Shown in pieces: positions 26,530-35,392 of a DNA stretch of 64,000 nt. The translations under genes were made by a program, and so were the position numbers. The notes under the pieces were generated by a model. That model saw only the letters and a list, made by a program, of their open reading frames with translations. It did no database searches and was not told the origin of the DNA. The DNA lies in contig NZ_CAKPTG010000011.1 in the NCBI RefSeq assembly GCF_934190775.1, forward strand, positions 27,516 through 91,515, in the 5' to 3' direction. Within the stretch, counting starts at the first letter, position 1; each line of letters opens with the position of its first letter. This DNA comes from an uncultured Phascolarctobacterium sp. (GTDB lineage Bacteria; Bacillota; Negativicutes; Acidaminococcales; Acidaminococcaceae).

Positions 26530-28046
26530 ATGTTGTCTCCTGAACTGATTGTAGTTTTGCGCTTAAGATGCTTATGAACTGCTGTGAGCAAAGCTTCTTT
26601 TTCGTTGGGAAGATTACCGGATTGTACGCGTTCCAGCAGGTAGGTAAGAATATTTTTGATTTCTGCCTGGGGGACAAGCTCCAAGAGCTCGCGTCCGCCG
26701 ATGGCAAGGTCCTTGCTGCATACAGGCATGCGTGTGCGTACCAGCTCCACAACCTGACGGCCTAAAAGGCGTCCTTCGGCCATCAGCTGTTCGTTTTCGC
26801 GGGCGTGGGTTGCGCCCATGTCTGCAAGAAAAACCTCGACCAACAGGCTGTAGGCCTGCGCCAGTTCTGCCTGCGTGCGGAAGCCGGAGTTGGCAGCTTC
26901 GCTGCGCACCCAGCGCAGCAGGGTGCGCTCGCCAGTGAGCAGCATAGGCGCGAAGCGCATATGCTGCGCTACCAGCCAGGTCACCAGATGTACGAAGCTG
27001 TTGTTGTAGCCAAGGCGCGTTAAAATTGCTTGAGCCATGATGGCACTTTTAGCTTCGTGCCCAGGGTCAGAAGGCTGACCTTCTTTGTTCAGCTTGCGGA
27101 TTTCAGGCAAGCCTTTGCCTAAATCGTGCAGCACCAACGCCCAGCGGATGGCTAAATCGCGCGGACTGTTGTCAATAGCCAGCAGTGTGTGCTCCCAGGT
27201 GTCATATAAATGAAAGCGCGGATTTTGGTGCAGACCTAAAAGGTGCAGCGCTTCCGGCAGAATGGGAATAACAGTATCGTTGCCGTTTTCACGGGCATGA
27301 CAGCTTGCACATAAAAGGCCTGTTGCCATCATCAGCATCAGGCCCTTGCCTGCATGCTTAGCGGTAATGAGCTTTTCCAGTTCCTTGCGCACACGCTCCA
27401 ATGAAAGGCCGGCGCAGCGTTCAACCGGAAAGCTGTAGCCATGCGGCAGATAGTAGGGTGTATTCGGCGCACCGCAGGCAGGCAGTGCTTCGCAGCCTGC
27501 CTGCTCGTACGTAAAGCCGAGCTGTGCCACAAAGCGGCAGGCACGCAGCATACGCAGCGCGTCCTCATGGAAGCGTTGCGTAGCGTTACCTACAGTACGT
27601 AAAATTTTCTGCTGCAAATCCTGCTGACCGCCAAAGTAGTCATATAATGTGCCGTCTAGGGACAGCGCCATAGCGTTGACTGTGAAATCGCGGCGGCTCA
27701 AATCCTCGCGCAGACTGCTGCAAAACCAGGTTGCGGCAGGGCGATGCATATCGTCATCATTATAGCGTTCGCCGCGAAAGGTTGTTACTTCGGTAGCAAC
27801 GCCGTTGATAACGATGACTACGCAGCCGAAATTGTGACCTAATTGGTCAACAGTTTTCCAATCATGTTGCTTGCAAACTGCCAAAACCTGCTCAGGCAGA
27901 GCATTGGTGGTGATATCGTAATCATCCGGTGATTTACCCAAAAGCAGATCACGCACGGCACCGCCGACAAGATAGGCTTCATAGCCGGCAGTGTTCAAGG
28001 CAGACAGTATTTTTTTGGTATAACTGGGAAAAAATAAATCAGGCAT
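26526..28046 (-). CDS. cca: CCA-adding tRNA nucleotidyltransferase with HD domain
   Basis: Adds or repairs the 3' CCA of tRNAs. The 506-residue class II enzyme begins with the nucleotidyltransferase core: GGAVRDLLLG near residue 28 and the metal-binding DYDITTNA. RRDFTVNAMAL and the tRNA-binding helices follow. A C-terminal HD domain is present (VLHDLGKG near residue 306 and the following His residues), which in other species has phosphatase or phosphodiesterase activity. It is 20 bases downstream of the N-acetyltransferase gene on the minus strand. Confidence 0.93.
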   Translation of the reverse strand: MPDLFFPSYTKKILSALNTAGYEAYLVGGAVRDLLLGKSPDDYDITTNALPEQVLAVCKQHDWKTVDQLGHNFGCVVIVINGVATEVTTFRGERYNDDDMHRPAATWFCSSLREDLSRRDFTVNAMALSLDGTLYDYFGGQQDLQQKILRTVGNATQRFHEDALRMLRACRFVAQLGFTYEQAGCEALPACGAPNTPYYLPHGYSFPVERCAGLSLERVRKELEKLITAKHAGKGLMLMMATGLLCASCHARENGNDTVIPILPEALHLLGLHQNPRFHLYDTWEHTLLAIDNSPRDLAIRWALVLHDLGKGLPEIRKLNKEGQPSDPGHEAKSAIMAQAILTRLGYNNSFVHLVTWLVAQHMRFAPMLLTGERTLLRWVRSEAANSGFRTQAELAQAYSLLVEVFLADMGATHARENEQLMAEGRLLGRQVVELVRTRMPVCSKDLAIGGRELLELVPQAEIKNILTYLLERVQSGNLPNEKEALLTAVHKHLKRKTTISSGDNI

Positions 28047-28066
28047 TTTACAAATCTCCTGTCGGC

Positions 28067-28870
28067 TTAGTATTCTATACCGTCATCCTTGAGGCGGTAG
28101 TCTACATTAATACCGAAATACTCCCAAAGAATTTCCTTGAGCTCGGCACCGGTGTTGATTTTATAGCGGTACTTTACGCGACCGCCCAAATAAAATTTTA
28201 AATAGTTACCGCGAATGGTAATATTGCAGTCCTCGCGGAAAATAGACAGCTTTTTACTTTTGATAAACGGTGAATCTGGATGAGCATCACACCAGAAGCT
28301 GGCGGTAATAAAATCCTTGTCTATCTGAGGCTCTTCAGTGAAGCCAAAGAGGCGCTTCCAGATTTTGCCGCGTTCCTTCTGCCAAAGCAGCCAACCCCAA
28401 AATTCACTGCGGGTGAATTTGTATTGGCTGATGCCATCACTTTGAATCAGACCTTCTAAAATTTCCAACGGTACACGCGGACTTTCGCTGTTCATACCGA
28501 CGTCAGTCAGATAACGCTTATCGCCCAGCGTTACACACATTACGCGGTGACGGCGCAGCTGGTAGGTTTCCATTTTGTCAATAAAGCGGGCAGCGTAGCT
28601 GGTCACCTCAAAACCCAGGGATTCCAAAAGCCAGTTGTACAAACCATTCAGCTCAAAGCAGATGCCACCGCGGTTGTGCATAATAACCTTGTTGAACATA
28701 TCCTGGCGTTTAAGCGAGGTGATTTTGCCGTTAAGACAGTCAAAATTTTCGTAGGGGATATATTTGAGGTGCGCGTCCTGTAATTTAGTCAGGGTTGCTA
28801 AATTAACAGCTGGCTCGAAGTCGTTGAGCTGCAGCTTGCGCAGGTATTGTTGTATTTGCAGCTTCTTCAT
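28067..28870 (-). CDS. arylamine N-acetyltransferase
   Basis: Transfers acetyl from acetyl-CoA to arylamines, hydrazines or related amines through a Cys-His-Asp triad. I chose the ATG at 28870 (267 residues) because it places the triad at Cys71 (RGGICFELN), His108 (RRHRVMC) and Asp123 (LTDVG), very close to the positions in characterised NATs. Upstream in-frame starts (GTG at 28930 and ATGs near 28912-28921) are possible and have no better ribosome binding site. The C-terminal beta-barrel and lid are present. It heads a three-gene minus-strand operon with cca and the C39-like gene. Confidence 0.88.
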   Translation of the reverse strand: MKKLQIQQYLRKLQLNDFEPAVNLATLTKLQDAHLKYIPYENFDCLNGKITSLKRQDMFNKVIMHNRGGICFELNGLYNWLLESLGFEVTSYAARFIDKMETYQLRRHRVMCVTLGDKRYLTDVGMNSESPRVPLEILEGLIQSDGISQYKFTRSEFWGWLLWQKERGKIWKRLFGFTEEPQIDKDFITASFWCDAHPDSPFIKSKKLSIFREDCNITIRGNYLKFYLGGRVKYRYKINTGAELKEILWEYFGINVDYRLKDDGIEY

Positions 28871-29243
28871 CGGTCGTCCGTTGATATCTGCGTAATTTGG
28901 CAAAGCAATCATCTCCATCATCAGGTTCACGGCGTAAGCTTAGCCATGAAATCTGTTAAATCTTCTCTCAACTATTTATTGTAACATTTATTTTGCAGGA
29001 AATAAACTACTTTACTTTAAAGAGTAGGAGTAGTGTAGCATATATCTGCACTGCGGTGATAATAAAAAGACTATTCCTATGCGGAATAATTTTAATGCCA
29101 AACAAGAATAAATTAAATGAAACTACTGTTTTACAAAGTAATTCCTAAGTGTTATTATATAAATGGCGATTCTGTTATATTTAATATTCCCGTTGTTACA
29201 CTCTCAAATACACTCTCAAATAAAAAATTTTTGGAGGTTTTCG
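28871..29243 (+). other. divergent intergenic region with tandem 12-mer
   Basis: An AT-rich stretch between the N-acetyltransferase gene (minus) and the MatC-like gene (plus). It holds two perfect adjacent copies of ACACTCTCAAAT at 29198-29209 and 29210-29221, just before the RBS TTGGAGG of the downstream gene. No clear promoter hexamers or genes were identified. Confidence 0.5.
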
Positions 29244-30491
29244 ATGGCTCTGTTATCCTTAGGTTTTTTACTGCTGGCGATTATGCTTGGTTTTATCCGT
29301 AAGATGAATACGGGGTTATTGTGCATAGCCTTTGCCTTGCTGTTGGGACGTATGGCGGGCATTAGTGATGCAGAAATTATCAAGGGCTTTAATGCTTCCT
29401 TGTTCTTGATGCTGCTTGGCGTAACCTATTTGTTCAGTCTGGCACAGATTAACGGCAGTCTTGATTTGCTGGCGCAGAAGGTAATTTCCTTGGCAGGCAA
29501 GCGTGTTTATCTTATACCTGTTATTATCTATGTGTTCTCGATTATTCTTGCCGCGCTTGGCCCCGGCTCTGTGCCGACTATGGCGATAATGATGGTTTTC
29601 TCCATGTCTTTGGCAGCGGAAATGAAAATCAGTCCCGTGCTGCTTTCCACCTTAACTGTTTTGGGTTCTTGTGCCGGCGGTTTGTCACCGCTTGCTGCTA
29701 CCGGTATTATCGGTGCGAATCTGTGCGCAGAATTCGGCTTGACCGGTATTGAAAATGATTTTCTTATGAATGGGATTCTTTCCTTTACTATTTATGCCGT
29801 CATTGTATATATTTTATTGGGCGGATATAAGTTGCGTTCTGTTGCGGCAGAGCAGAAAAAGGATGTTCCTGCCTTTAATAAAAAGCAATTGACGACTATT
29901 GCCGGTATTATCGTGATGGTACTAATGGTTATGCTTCTGCGTATTAACGTTGGTCTGGTAAGCTTTGCTGTTGCTGCGGTATTGTCCTTTTTGCGTGTCT
30001 CTGATGAGACAAAAGCAATCAGGCATATTCCTTGGAATACGCTGCTGCTGATTACCGGTGTTGGTGTTTTGATGCAGCTGATTATTGATTTAGGCGGTAT
30101 TGAGGTGCTTTCCAATGTACTTGTTTCGCTGATGAGTGCTAAAAGTGCTGCCGCTGTTATGGGGTTAACCTCTGGCGTAATGAGCTGGTTCAGCTCAAGC
30201 AGCGGTGTTGTTATGCCTACGCTGCTGCCGACTGTGCCGCATGTTGCCCAGCAACTTGGCGGCGTGAATGAGTTGGAGCTGGCGTCTTCTATTACAACAA
30301 TTTCGCATGTCGCTGCCATCAGCCCGCTTTCTACAGGTGGTGCGTTGGCGCTAGCAGCTTATGCTTCGGCGGCAAATGCCAACCAGAAGCAGCAGCAGAG
30401 CCTGTTTATGAAAATGTTCGGTGTGTCGGCGCTGGGTGTTTCTGTTTTGTGTGTTTTCTCTTATTTCGGTATGTTCCACTGGCTGCTGTGA
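29244..30491 (+). CDS. MatC-like dicarboxylate carrier / SLC13-type permease
   Basis: A 415-residue inner-membrane protein with 10-12 hydrophobic segments. The N-terminus (GFIRKMNTGLLCIAFALLLG) and the segment LFLMLLGVTYLFSLAQINGS match the MatC N-terminal domain of malonate/dicarboxylate carriers in the ion transporter superfamily. The paired re-entrant signatures are near SPLAATG and SPLSTGGA. The ATG at 29244 follows TTGGAGGTTTTCG, so an upstream in-frame ATG at 29163 is rejected. The substrate is probably a dicarboxylate or similar anion; no metabolic gene is next to it. A terminator follows. Confidence 0.82.
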   Translation: MALLSLGFLLLAIMLGFIRKMNTGLLCIAFALLLGRMAGISDAEIIKGFNASLFLMLLGVTYLFSLAQINGSLDLLAQKVISLAGKRVYLIPVIIYVFSIILAALGPGSVPTMAIMMVFSMSLAAEMKISPVLLSTLTVLGSCAGGLSPLAATGIIGANLCAEFGLTGIENDFLMNGILSFTIYAVIVYILLGGYKLRSVAAEQKKDVPAFNKKQLTTIAGIIVMVLMVMLLRINVGLVSFAVAAVLSFLRVSDETKAIRHIPWNTLLLITGVGVLMQLIIDLGGIEVLSNVLVSLMSAKSAAAVMGLTSGVMSWFSSSSGVVMPTLLPTVPHVAQQLGGVNELELASSITTISHVAAISPLSTGGALALAAYASAANANQKQQQSLFMKMFGVSALGVSVLCVFSYFGMFHWLL

Positions 30492-30516
30492 GATAGAAGC
30501 TTAATAAATTATTTCG

Positions 30517-30555
30517 GTCTTCGTGCATATGCGTATGTGCGCGAAGACTTTTTTT
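30517..30555 (+). terminator. intrinsic terminator
   Basis: GTCTTCG(C/T) arms pair around a loop with an internal GCATATGC, followed by seven T residues. Confidence 0.85.
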
Positions 30556-30572
30556 GTTGCAGCAAGCATTTC

Positions 30573-30601
30573 TTTACATACGTAATATTACGTAGTATAA
30601 T
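30573..30601 (+). promoter_or_regulatory. hicAB promoter with palindromic operator in the spacer
   Basis: TTTACA (30573-30578), a 17-bp spacer and TATAAT (30596-30601). The spacer is filled by the perfect 16-bp palindrome TACGTAATATTACGTA (30579-30594). This is the natural place for autorepression by the HicB ribbon-helix-helix domain. Confidence 0.75.
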
Positions 30602-30622
30602 TAATTAAAGGAGGTTGCGTTT

Positions 30623-30817
30623 ATGCCACTAACCCCTAAAGAAATGATCAGATTGCTTTTACAAAATGGTTTTGTTTATCTGAAGAGCAATAATGGTTCT
30701 CACCAAAAATATTTTAATCCACAACGGAATATAACCGTTGCTGTACCTTTGCATACTAAAGAATTAAAGAAAGGCTTAGAACAGGCTATTTTAAAGCAGG
30801 CTGAATTAAAACGATAA
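30623..30817 (+). CDS. hicA: HicA family mRNA interferase toxin
   Basis: A 64-residue dsRBD-like toxin that cleaves mRNA. The catalytic His is His27 in the family motif GSHQKYFNP, and the C-terminal helix LKKGLEQAILKQAEL is typical. RBS AAGGAGGTTG precedes the ATG. The toxin-first order with the antitoxin 20 bases downstream is the usual hicAB arrangement. Confidence 0.92.
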   Translation: MPLTPKEMIRLLLQNGFVYLKSNNGSHQKYFNPQRNITVAVPLHTKELKKGLEQAILKQAELKR

Positions 30818-30837
30818 GGAGAAGAAAGGAGCGCATT

Positions 30838-31236
30838 ATGTCTAAAAAATATTTTTATCCGGTAATTTTTGAACCTGAGGAAGTAGGCGTATCTGTTTAT
30901 GTTCCGGATATTCCCGGCTGCAATACCCAAGGAGATTCTTTGGAAGAAGCTTTGGAGATGGTGCAGGAAGTGATTGGCTTGATGCTGGAAGGTAAAAAAC
31001 CGAAAGAATATCCTCAGGCATCAAAACCAAATGAAATTAAACTGGATGGCAGTCAGTTTGTGATGATGGTTGCTTTTGATAAGCTGGCGTATGACAAAAA
31101 ATATAATGCGAAGGCTGTAAAAAAGACGCTTTCGATTCCTGCATGGCTTAATAATATGGCAATAGATAACGATATCAATTTTTCTAATCTTTTGCAGCGT
31201 GCCTTGATTAACGAATTGGGATTAAACGCACGTTAA
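30838..31236 (+). CDS. hicB: HicB family antitoxin
   Basis: A 132-residue antitoxin with a degraded RNase-H-like N-terminal domain (PVIFEPEEVGVSVYVPDIPGCNTQGDS read as the family core) and a C-terminal DNA-binding segment (about 105-132, IPAWLNNMAIDNDINFSNLLQ) of the ribbon-helix-helix class. It neutralises HicA and probably represses the operon through the palindrome at 30579-30594. RBS GGAGAAAGGAG overlaps the end of the intergenic gap. Confidence 0.9.
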   Translation: MSKKYFYPVIFEPEEVGVSVYVPDIPGCNTQGDSLEEALEMVQEVIGLMLEGKKPKEYPQASKPNEIKLDGSQFVMMVAFDKLAYDKKYNAKAVKKTLSIPAWLNNMAIDNDINFSNLLQRALINELGLNAR

Positions 31237-31250
31237 TTACAGTAATACCA

Positions 31251-31296
31251 AAAAGCCGCCGGCCCGGAGAAAAATCTTCTAAGCCGACGGCTTTTT
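31251..31296 (+). terminator. bidirectional terminator between hicB and azlD
   Basis: AAAAGCCGCCGGC pairs with GCCGACGGCTTTT around an 18-base loop. A and T runs flank it on both sides, so it serves both convergent units. Confidence 0.88.
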
Positions 31297-31303
31297 GTGT
31301 GCC

Positions 31304-31615
31304 TTACGGCACCATGATAAATTCTACGATAAACACTACTGTGCAGCAGCAGCAAGCCACATGAAAAAGGCTCATGCCGCGCCAGGCGGTGGCAACGCCG
31401 ACGCCGAGGGCAAGAGCACCTGCAGCAGGTGTTTGTGTTTCCTGCAGGATAGCAGGAAAGGTCATTACTGCGAGCGTCGTGTAGGGGACATAATATAAAA
31501 AGGAACGGATGAAGGGATTTTTGATTTCTTTACGGATGAGTGTGAGCGGAAGCACGCGGATAGCGTAGGTAACAAGTGCCATTACGGCAATATAAATATA
31601 AATATTGTGTTCCAT
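31304..31615 (-). CDS. azlD: AzlD family branched-chain amino acid exporter subunit
   Basis: A 103-residue membrane protein with three to four hydrophobic segments. The AzlD signature region MALVTYAIRVLPLTLIR followed by FLYYVPYTTLAVMTFPAIL is clear. AzlD is the small partner of AzlC in export of branched-chain amino acids. It starts 3 bases after azlC ends. The C-terminal segment contains a run of four Cys residues (ACCCCT), which is unusual for the family. Confidence 0.9.
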   Translation of the reverse strand: MEHNIYIYIAVMALVTYAIRVLPLTLIRKEIKNPFIRSFLYYVPYTTLAVMTFPAILQETQTPAAGALALGVGVATAWRGMSLFHVACCCCTVVFIVEFIMVP

Positions 31616-31618
31616 CTG

Positions 31619-32383
31619 CTAATCCTCCTTTTGCTGGGACTGCACTGGCCTGAGATAAGCTGCAGCCGCTGCGATGACTACAGTGAGGATAATAGTACGC
31701 GTACCGCCGGTAAGCTGCGCCAACGGCTCCATGTATGTTGCTGCGAAGCTGGCAATGAAGCTTGTGATTACAACAGTGAGAATGATACGGCTTTCGCGTG
31801 CAGGGGGCATGATGATAGCGAGAAACATGCCAAACAGTGCTACACTCAGTGCGCTGACAATGCGCTCGGGCAGCGCTGCACCGGCAATAATGCCGCAGGC
31901 TGTGCCAATCGACCAGCCTGGAATTGCTACTGCCATACCGCCATAGTAATAGTATGGATTCAAAACCCCCGGACGGGAGATAGCGATACCGAAAAGCTCA
32001 TCCGTTACAGCGAAGGCGATGACCAGACGATGGATAAAGCTTTGCGCGGCACTGAGTCTTTGACTAAGAGCGCAGCTCATCAGCATGTAGCGTGCATTGG
32101 CAATGAGCGTGACAAGTGCTATTTCAGTATAGCTGGCGTTTTGCCCTATGAGGGTAATGGCAGCAAATTCACCGGCTGAAGTGTTATTGAGCAGGCTTGT
32201 CAGGAAGCCTTGCAATACAGAAAGACCGGATGTGCGGCAAATAATTCCCAGGGAAAAGGCTACAGCAAAATACCCCAATCCTATGGGGATACCATCGTGC
32301 AAGCCTTGGCGGAAGGCTGCAACATTGCTTGAAACACTATTAGTGTATACGGAATTGATATTTTCAGTTGAAGTTTGCATCAT
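31619..32383 (-). CDS. azlC: AzlC family branched-chain amino acid exporter
   Basis: Large subunit of the AzlCD exporter, about 254 residues with 6-7 hydrophobic segments. Family signatures are FRQGLHDGIPIGLGYFAVAF, the NARYMLMSCALSQRL segment and AVTDELFGIA. Two adjacent ATGs (32383 and 32380) and an upstream TTG are possible starts; I used the first ATG, and the ribosome binding site is weak. It lies downstream of leuCDB on the same strand, separated by a stem-loop, so leucine synthesis and branched-chain amino acid overflow export are neighbours. Confidence 0.9.
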   Translation of the reverse strand: MMQTSTENINSVYTNSVSSNVAAFRQGLHDGIPIGLGYFAVAFSLGIICRTSGLSVLQGFLTSLLNNTSAGEFAAITLIGQNASYTEIALVTLIANARYMLMSCALSQRLSAAQSFIHRLVIAFAVTDELFGIAISRPGVLNPYYYYGGMAVAIPGWSIGTACGIIAGAALPERIVSALSVALFGMFLAIIMPPARESRIILTVVITSFIASFAATYMEPLAQLTGGTRTIILTVVIAAAAAYLRPVQSQQKED

Positions 32384-32458
32384 AATACACCACAACAATC
32401 GTAAGAAAATCCAAAAAACAAAAAAATCAAAATATAATAATGCCTAAATGTTGGAAAA

Positions 32459-32494
32459 TTTACCCGTAAGTCCCAAACGGAAGGCTTACGGGTA
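32459..32494 (-). terminator. terminator of leuCDB
   Basis: TACCCGTAAG (32461-32470) pairs perfectly with CTTACGGGTA (32485-32494). Read on the minus strand it ends in AATTTT, a short U tract, so termination may be partial with read-through into azlCD. Confidence 0.65.
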
Positions 32495-32541
32495 GAAATG
32501 CTTTGGTAAACGCTGAGGGGATGGCGTTATACCGGGAATGT

Positions 32542-33615
32542 CTATTTGAGCAGCTCCTGAGCAACCAGGTGGCCCATTTCAGAGGTGGAAACCTTCTTCA
32601 GACCTTCTGCATAAAGGTCCGGAGTACGGTAGCCCTGCTCCATAACTGCGTCAACAGCTGCTTCCATAGCGTCTGCTGCTTCGTTTTGGTTCAGAGAGTA
32701 GCGCAGCATCATAGCAACGCTGAGGATGGTTGCCAACGGGTTAGCAATACCCTGACCGGCAATGTCCGGTGCGCTACCATGGATAGGCTCGTACATGCCG
32801 GTGCCGTCGCCGAGGCTGGCGCTCGGAAGCAGGCCGATGCTGCCTGCAATAGTGCTTGCTTCATCACTGAGAATATCACCAAAGATATTGTTGGTCAAGA
32901 TAACGTCGAACTGCTTAGGATTCAGCACTAACTGCATTGCGCAGTTATCAACATAGAAATTGTTCAGCTCGATTTCCGGATAATCCTTAGCCTGCATTTC
33001 GGCAACGATTTTACGCCACATACGGCTGGAGCCCAATACGTTGGCTTTATCTACGCTGGTTACTTTACCGCGGCGTTTTTTGGCAGCTTCAAAAGCAAAA
33101 CGGGCAATGCGTTCTACCTCCGGACGGGTATAAAGCTCAACGTCGCTTGCTTCCTCAACGCCGTCAGCGTTGAGGTGCGCTTCGTTGTGCTCACCGAAGT
33201 AGATGCCGCCGGTAAGCTCGCGCACGATTAAAAGGTCAGCGCCTTCGGCACGTTCCGTTTTCAGCGGAGAAAGATGCGCAGTGAATTTGGAAACGGTCAT
33301 CGGGCGCAGGTTGCAGTACAGGCTCAAAGCCTTGCGGATACCAAGCAGGCCTTTCTCCGGGCGGATGTCCGGGGCAACATTATCCCATTTCGGTCCGCCG
33401 ACAGCACCGAGCAGTACAGCGTCAGCAGCCTTAGCGCTGGCGATGGTTGCTTCCGGCAGGGGAACGCCGGTTGCATCGATTGCGCAGCCGCCGATGAGCT
33501 GCTTGTCATATTCAATTTCAAAGCCGAATTTCTTGGCAGCAGCGTCGAGAACCTCTACAGCTGCATCAACTATTTCTACACCAATGCCGTCACCTGGCAG
33601 TAAGCAAATCTTCAT
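32542..33615 (-). CDS. leuB: 3-isopropylmalate dehydrogenase
   Basis: NAD-dependent oxidative decarboxylation of 3-isopropylmalate in leucine synthesis. The 357-residue protein begins with the family start KICLLPGDGIGVEIV. It contains VRELTGGIYFG and the C-terminal nucleotide-binding EPIHGSAPDIAGQGIANP-type segment. The metal-binding Asp residues lie around FGDILSDEAS. The ATG overlaps the leuD stop by one base. It is the last gene of leuCDB. Confidence 0.96.
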   Translation of the reverse strand: MKICLLPGDGIGVEIVDAAVEVLDAAAKKFGFEIEYDKQLIGGCAIDATGVPLPEATIASAKAADAVLLGAVGGPKWDNVAPDIRPEKGLLGIRKALSLYCNLRPMTVSKFTAHLSPLKTERAEGADLLIVRELTGGIYFGEHNEAHLNADGVEEASDVELYTRPEVERIARFAFEAAKKRRGKVTSVDKANVLGSSRMWRKIVAEMQAKDYPEIELNNFYVDNCAMQLVLNPKQFDVILTNNIFGDILSDEASTIAGSIGLLPSASLGDGTGMYEPIHGSAPDIAGQGIANPLATILSVAMMLRYSLNQNEAADAMEAAVDAVMEQGYRTPDLYAEGLKKVSTSEMGHLVAQELLK

Positions 33616-34109
33616 TATTTGTTTTCTCCTTTAATATAATTAATCAGGCCGCCGCAGTCTGCAATGTGCTGGATAAATTCCGGCAGCGGTTTTGTTTTGA
33701 TCGTAATATTTTTATTGAGGATTTTGATTTCACCCTTGTTGACATCAACGTCAATTTCGTCACCGGGTTCAATCTTTTCTACGTCGGCGCCGATTTCCAG
33801 CACCGGCAGGCCGATGTTAATCGCATTGCGGTAGAAGATACGGGCAAAGCTGTCTGCTACGATGCATTTGATGCCCTTAACCTTTAATACTACAGGGGCA
33901 TGCTCACGAGAGGAGCCGCAGCCGAAGTTTTTGCCGGCAACGATGTAATCTCCGGGCTGTACGTTGGCGGCGAAGTTAATTTCCAGGTTTTCCTTCGCAT
34001 CCTCCATAGCGTGCTCTGCTAATTCTTTGAAATCGGCAATGTTCAGATATCTTGCCGGGATAATAACGTCTGTATCGATGTGGTCGCCGTAACGCCAAAC
34101 TTTGCTCAT
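33615..34109 (-). CDS. leuD: 3-isopropylmalate dehydratase small subunit
   Basis: Small subunit of isopropylmalate isomerase. At 164 residues it is the short archaeal/Firmicute-type form. The swivelling domain signature FGCGSSREHAP and the start VWRYGDHIDTDVIIPARYL are typical. It overlaps leuC by four bases and leuB by one, so all three are translated together. Confidence 0.95.
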   Translation of the reverse strand: MSKVWRYGDHIDTDVIIPARYLNIADFKELAEHAMEDAKENLEINFAANVQPGDYIVAGKNFGCGSSREHAPVVLKVKGIKCIVADSFARIFYRNAINIGLPVLEIGADVEKIEPGDEIDVDVNKGEIKILNKNITIKTKPLPEFIQHIADCGGLINYIKGENK

Positions 34110-35371
34110 TTTACTACCTCCTCAGGGCTGGTGATATAACCGGTGATCGCACTGGCTGCAGCGGTATAGGGGCTTGCCAGATAAACTTCGCTGTCGACAT
34201 GGCCCATGCGGCCGCGGAAGTTACGGTTGGTGGTGGAAACAGCGCGCTCGCCTGCAGCGAGGATGCCCATGTAACCGCCCAGGCAGGGGCCGCAGGTCGG
34301 AGTGGAAACGGCAGCGCCGGCATCAATAAAGGTATCGATGTAGCCGCGGTGCATAGCCTCCTGATAAATCTGTTGGGTTGCCGGGATGATAATCATACGC
34401 ACATGGTCGCAAACCTTGTGGCCTTTGAGAATTTCGGCAGCCTGCTCAAGATCCTCCAGACGGCCGTTGGTGCAGGAACCGATGACAACCTGGTCGATTT
34501 TGATTGCATGACCTTCCTTAGCAGGATGGGTGTTTTCCGGCAGATGCGGATAAGCAACTACAGGGACAAGCTCGTCGAGCTTAATATCGAGTACGCGGGC
34601 ATATTCAGCGTCTTCGTCGGCAGTAACTGCTTCCCATTCACGGGTTACGCCGCGTTCTTTTAAGAATTCGATGGTTTTTTCATCAACGGGGAAAATGCCA
34701 TTTTTGCCGCCGGCCTCAATAGCCATGTTGCAGATAGTCAGACGGTCGGCCATAGAAAGCTCGCTGACGCCTTCACCGGTGAATTCCAAAGATTGGTAAC
34801 GGGCACCGTCAACGCCGATCATACCGATGATGGTCAGGATGATGTCCTTGCCTTTAACGTATTTCGGCAGCTTGCCGGTAAGGTTAACCTTGATAGCCTG
34901 CGGAACCTTGAACCAGGAAGTACCGCTGGCCATAGCGCAGCCGATATCGGTCTGGCCCATGCCGGTGCTCAGCGCATTGAGTGCGCCGTAGGTACAAGTG
35001 TGGGAATCGGCACCGATGATGATTTCGCCGGGAGCAACAAGGCCTTTATCCGGCAGCAGTGCATGCTCGATACCCATCTGGCCTACTTCAAAGTAGTTTT
35101 TGATTTCGTGCTTGCGGGCGAAGTCACGCATACGCTTGCACATGGTTGCGGATTTGATATCCTTGCAGGGAGAGAAATGATCCGGGACCAGAGCAATTTT
35201 GTTTTTATCAAATACCGGTTTACCGATTTTTTCAAATTCGTTGATAGCCGGAGGTCCGGTGATATCATTAGCTAATACTAAATCTACCTGAGAAACAAGC
35301 AGGTCGCCGGCGCTTACGCTGTCGCGGTGAGCGTGCTTGGCTAAGATTTTTTGCGTCATTGTCATTCCCAT
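34106..35371 (-). CDS. leuC: 3-isopropylmalate dehydratase large subunit
   Basis: Aconitase-type [4Fe-4S] enzyme interconverting 2- and 3-isopropylmalate with LeuD. The 421-residue length matches the short LeuC/HacA form. Cluster ligands are visible as Cys in SHTCTYGAL? (first region), GSCTNGR and PTCGPCLGG. The start MGMTMTQKILAKHA has RBS AAGGAAGAAGG; the internal ATGs at codons 3 and 5 cannot be excluded. The leader carries a leucine T-box. leuA, needed for the first step, is not in the window. Confidence 0.95.
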   Translation of the reverse strand: MGMTMTQKILAKHAHRDSVSAGDLLVSQVDLVLANDITGPPAINEFEKIGKPVFDKNKIALVPDHFSPCKDIKSATMCKRMRDFARKHEIKNYFEVGQMGIEHALLPDKGLVAPGEIIIGADSHTCTYGALNALSTGMGQTDIGCAMASGTSWFKVPQAIKVNLTGKLPKYVKGKDIILTIIGMIGVDGARYQSLEFTGEGVSELSMADRLTICNMAIEAGGKNGIFPVDEKTIEFLKERGVTREWEAVTADEDAEYARVLDIKLDELVPVVAYPHLPENTHPAKEGHAIKIDQVVIGSCTNGRLEDLEQAAEILKGHKVCDHVRMIIIPATQQIYQEAMHRGYIDTFIDAGAAVSTPTCGPCLGGYMGILAAGERAVSTTNRNFRGRMGHVDSEVYLASPYTAAASAITGYITSPEEVVK

Positions 35372-35392
35372 AAAATTAACCTTCTTCCTTAT

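Noticed and set aside
31607..32179. Plus-strand open frame across azlC
   Set aside because: It overlaps a clear azlC on the minus strand and translates to Cys/Arg/Asn-rich sequence without family features.
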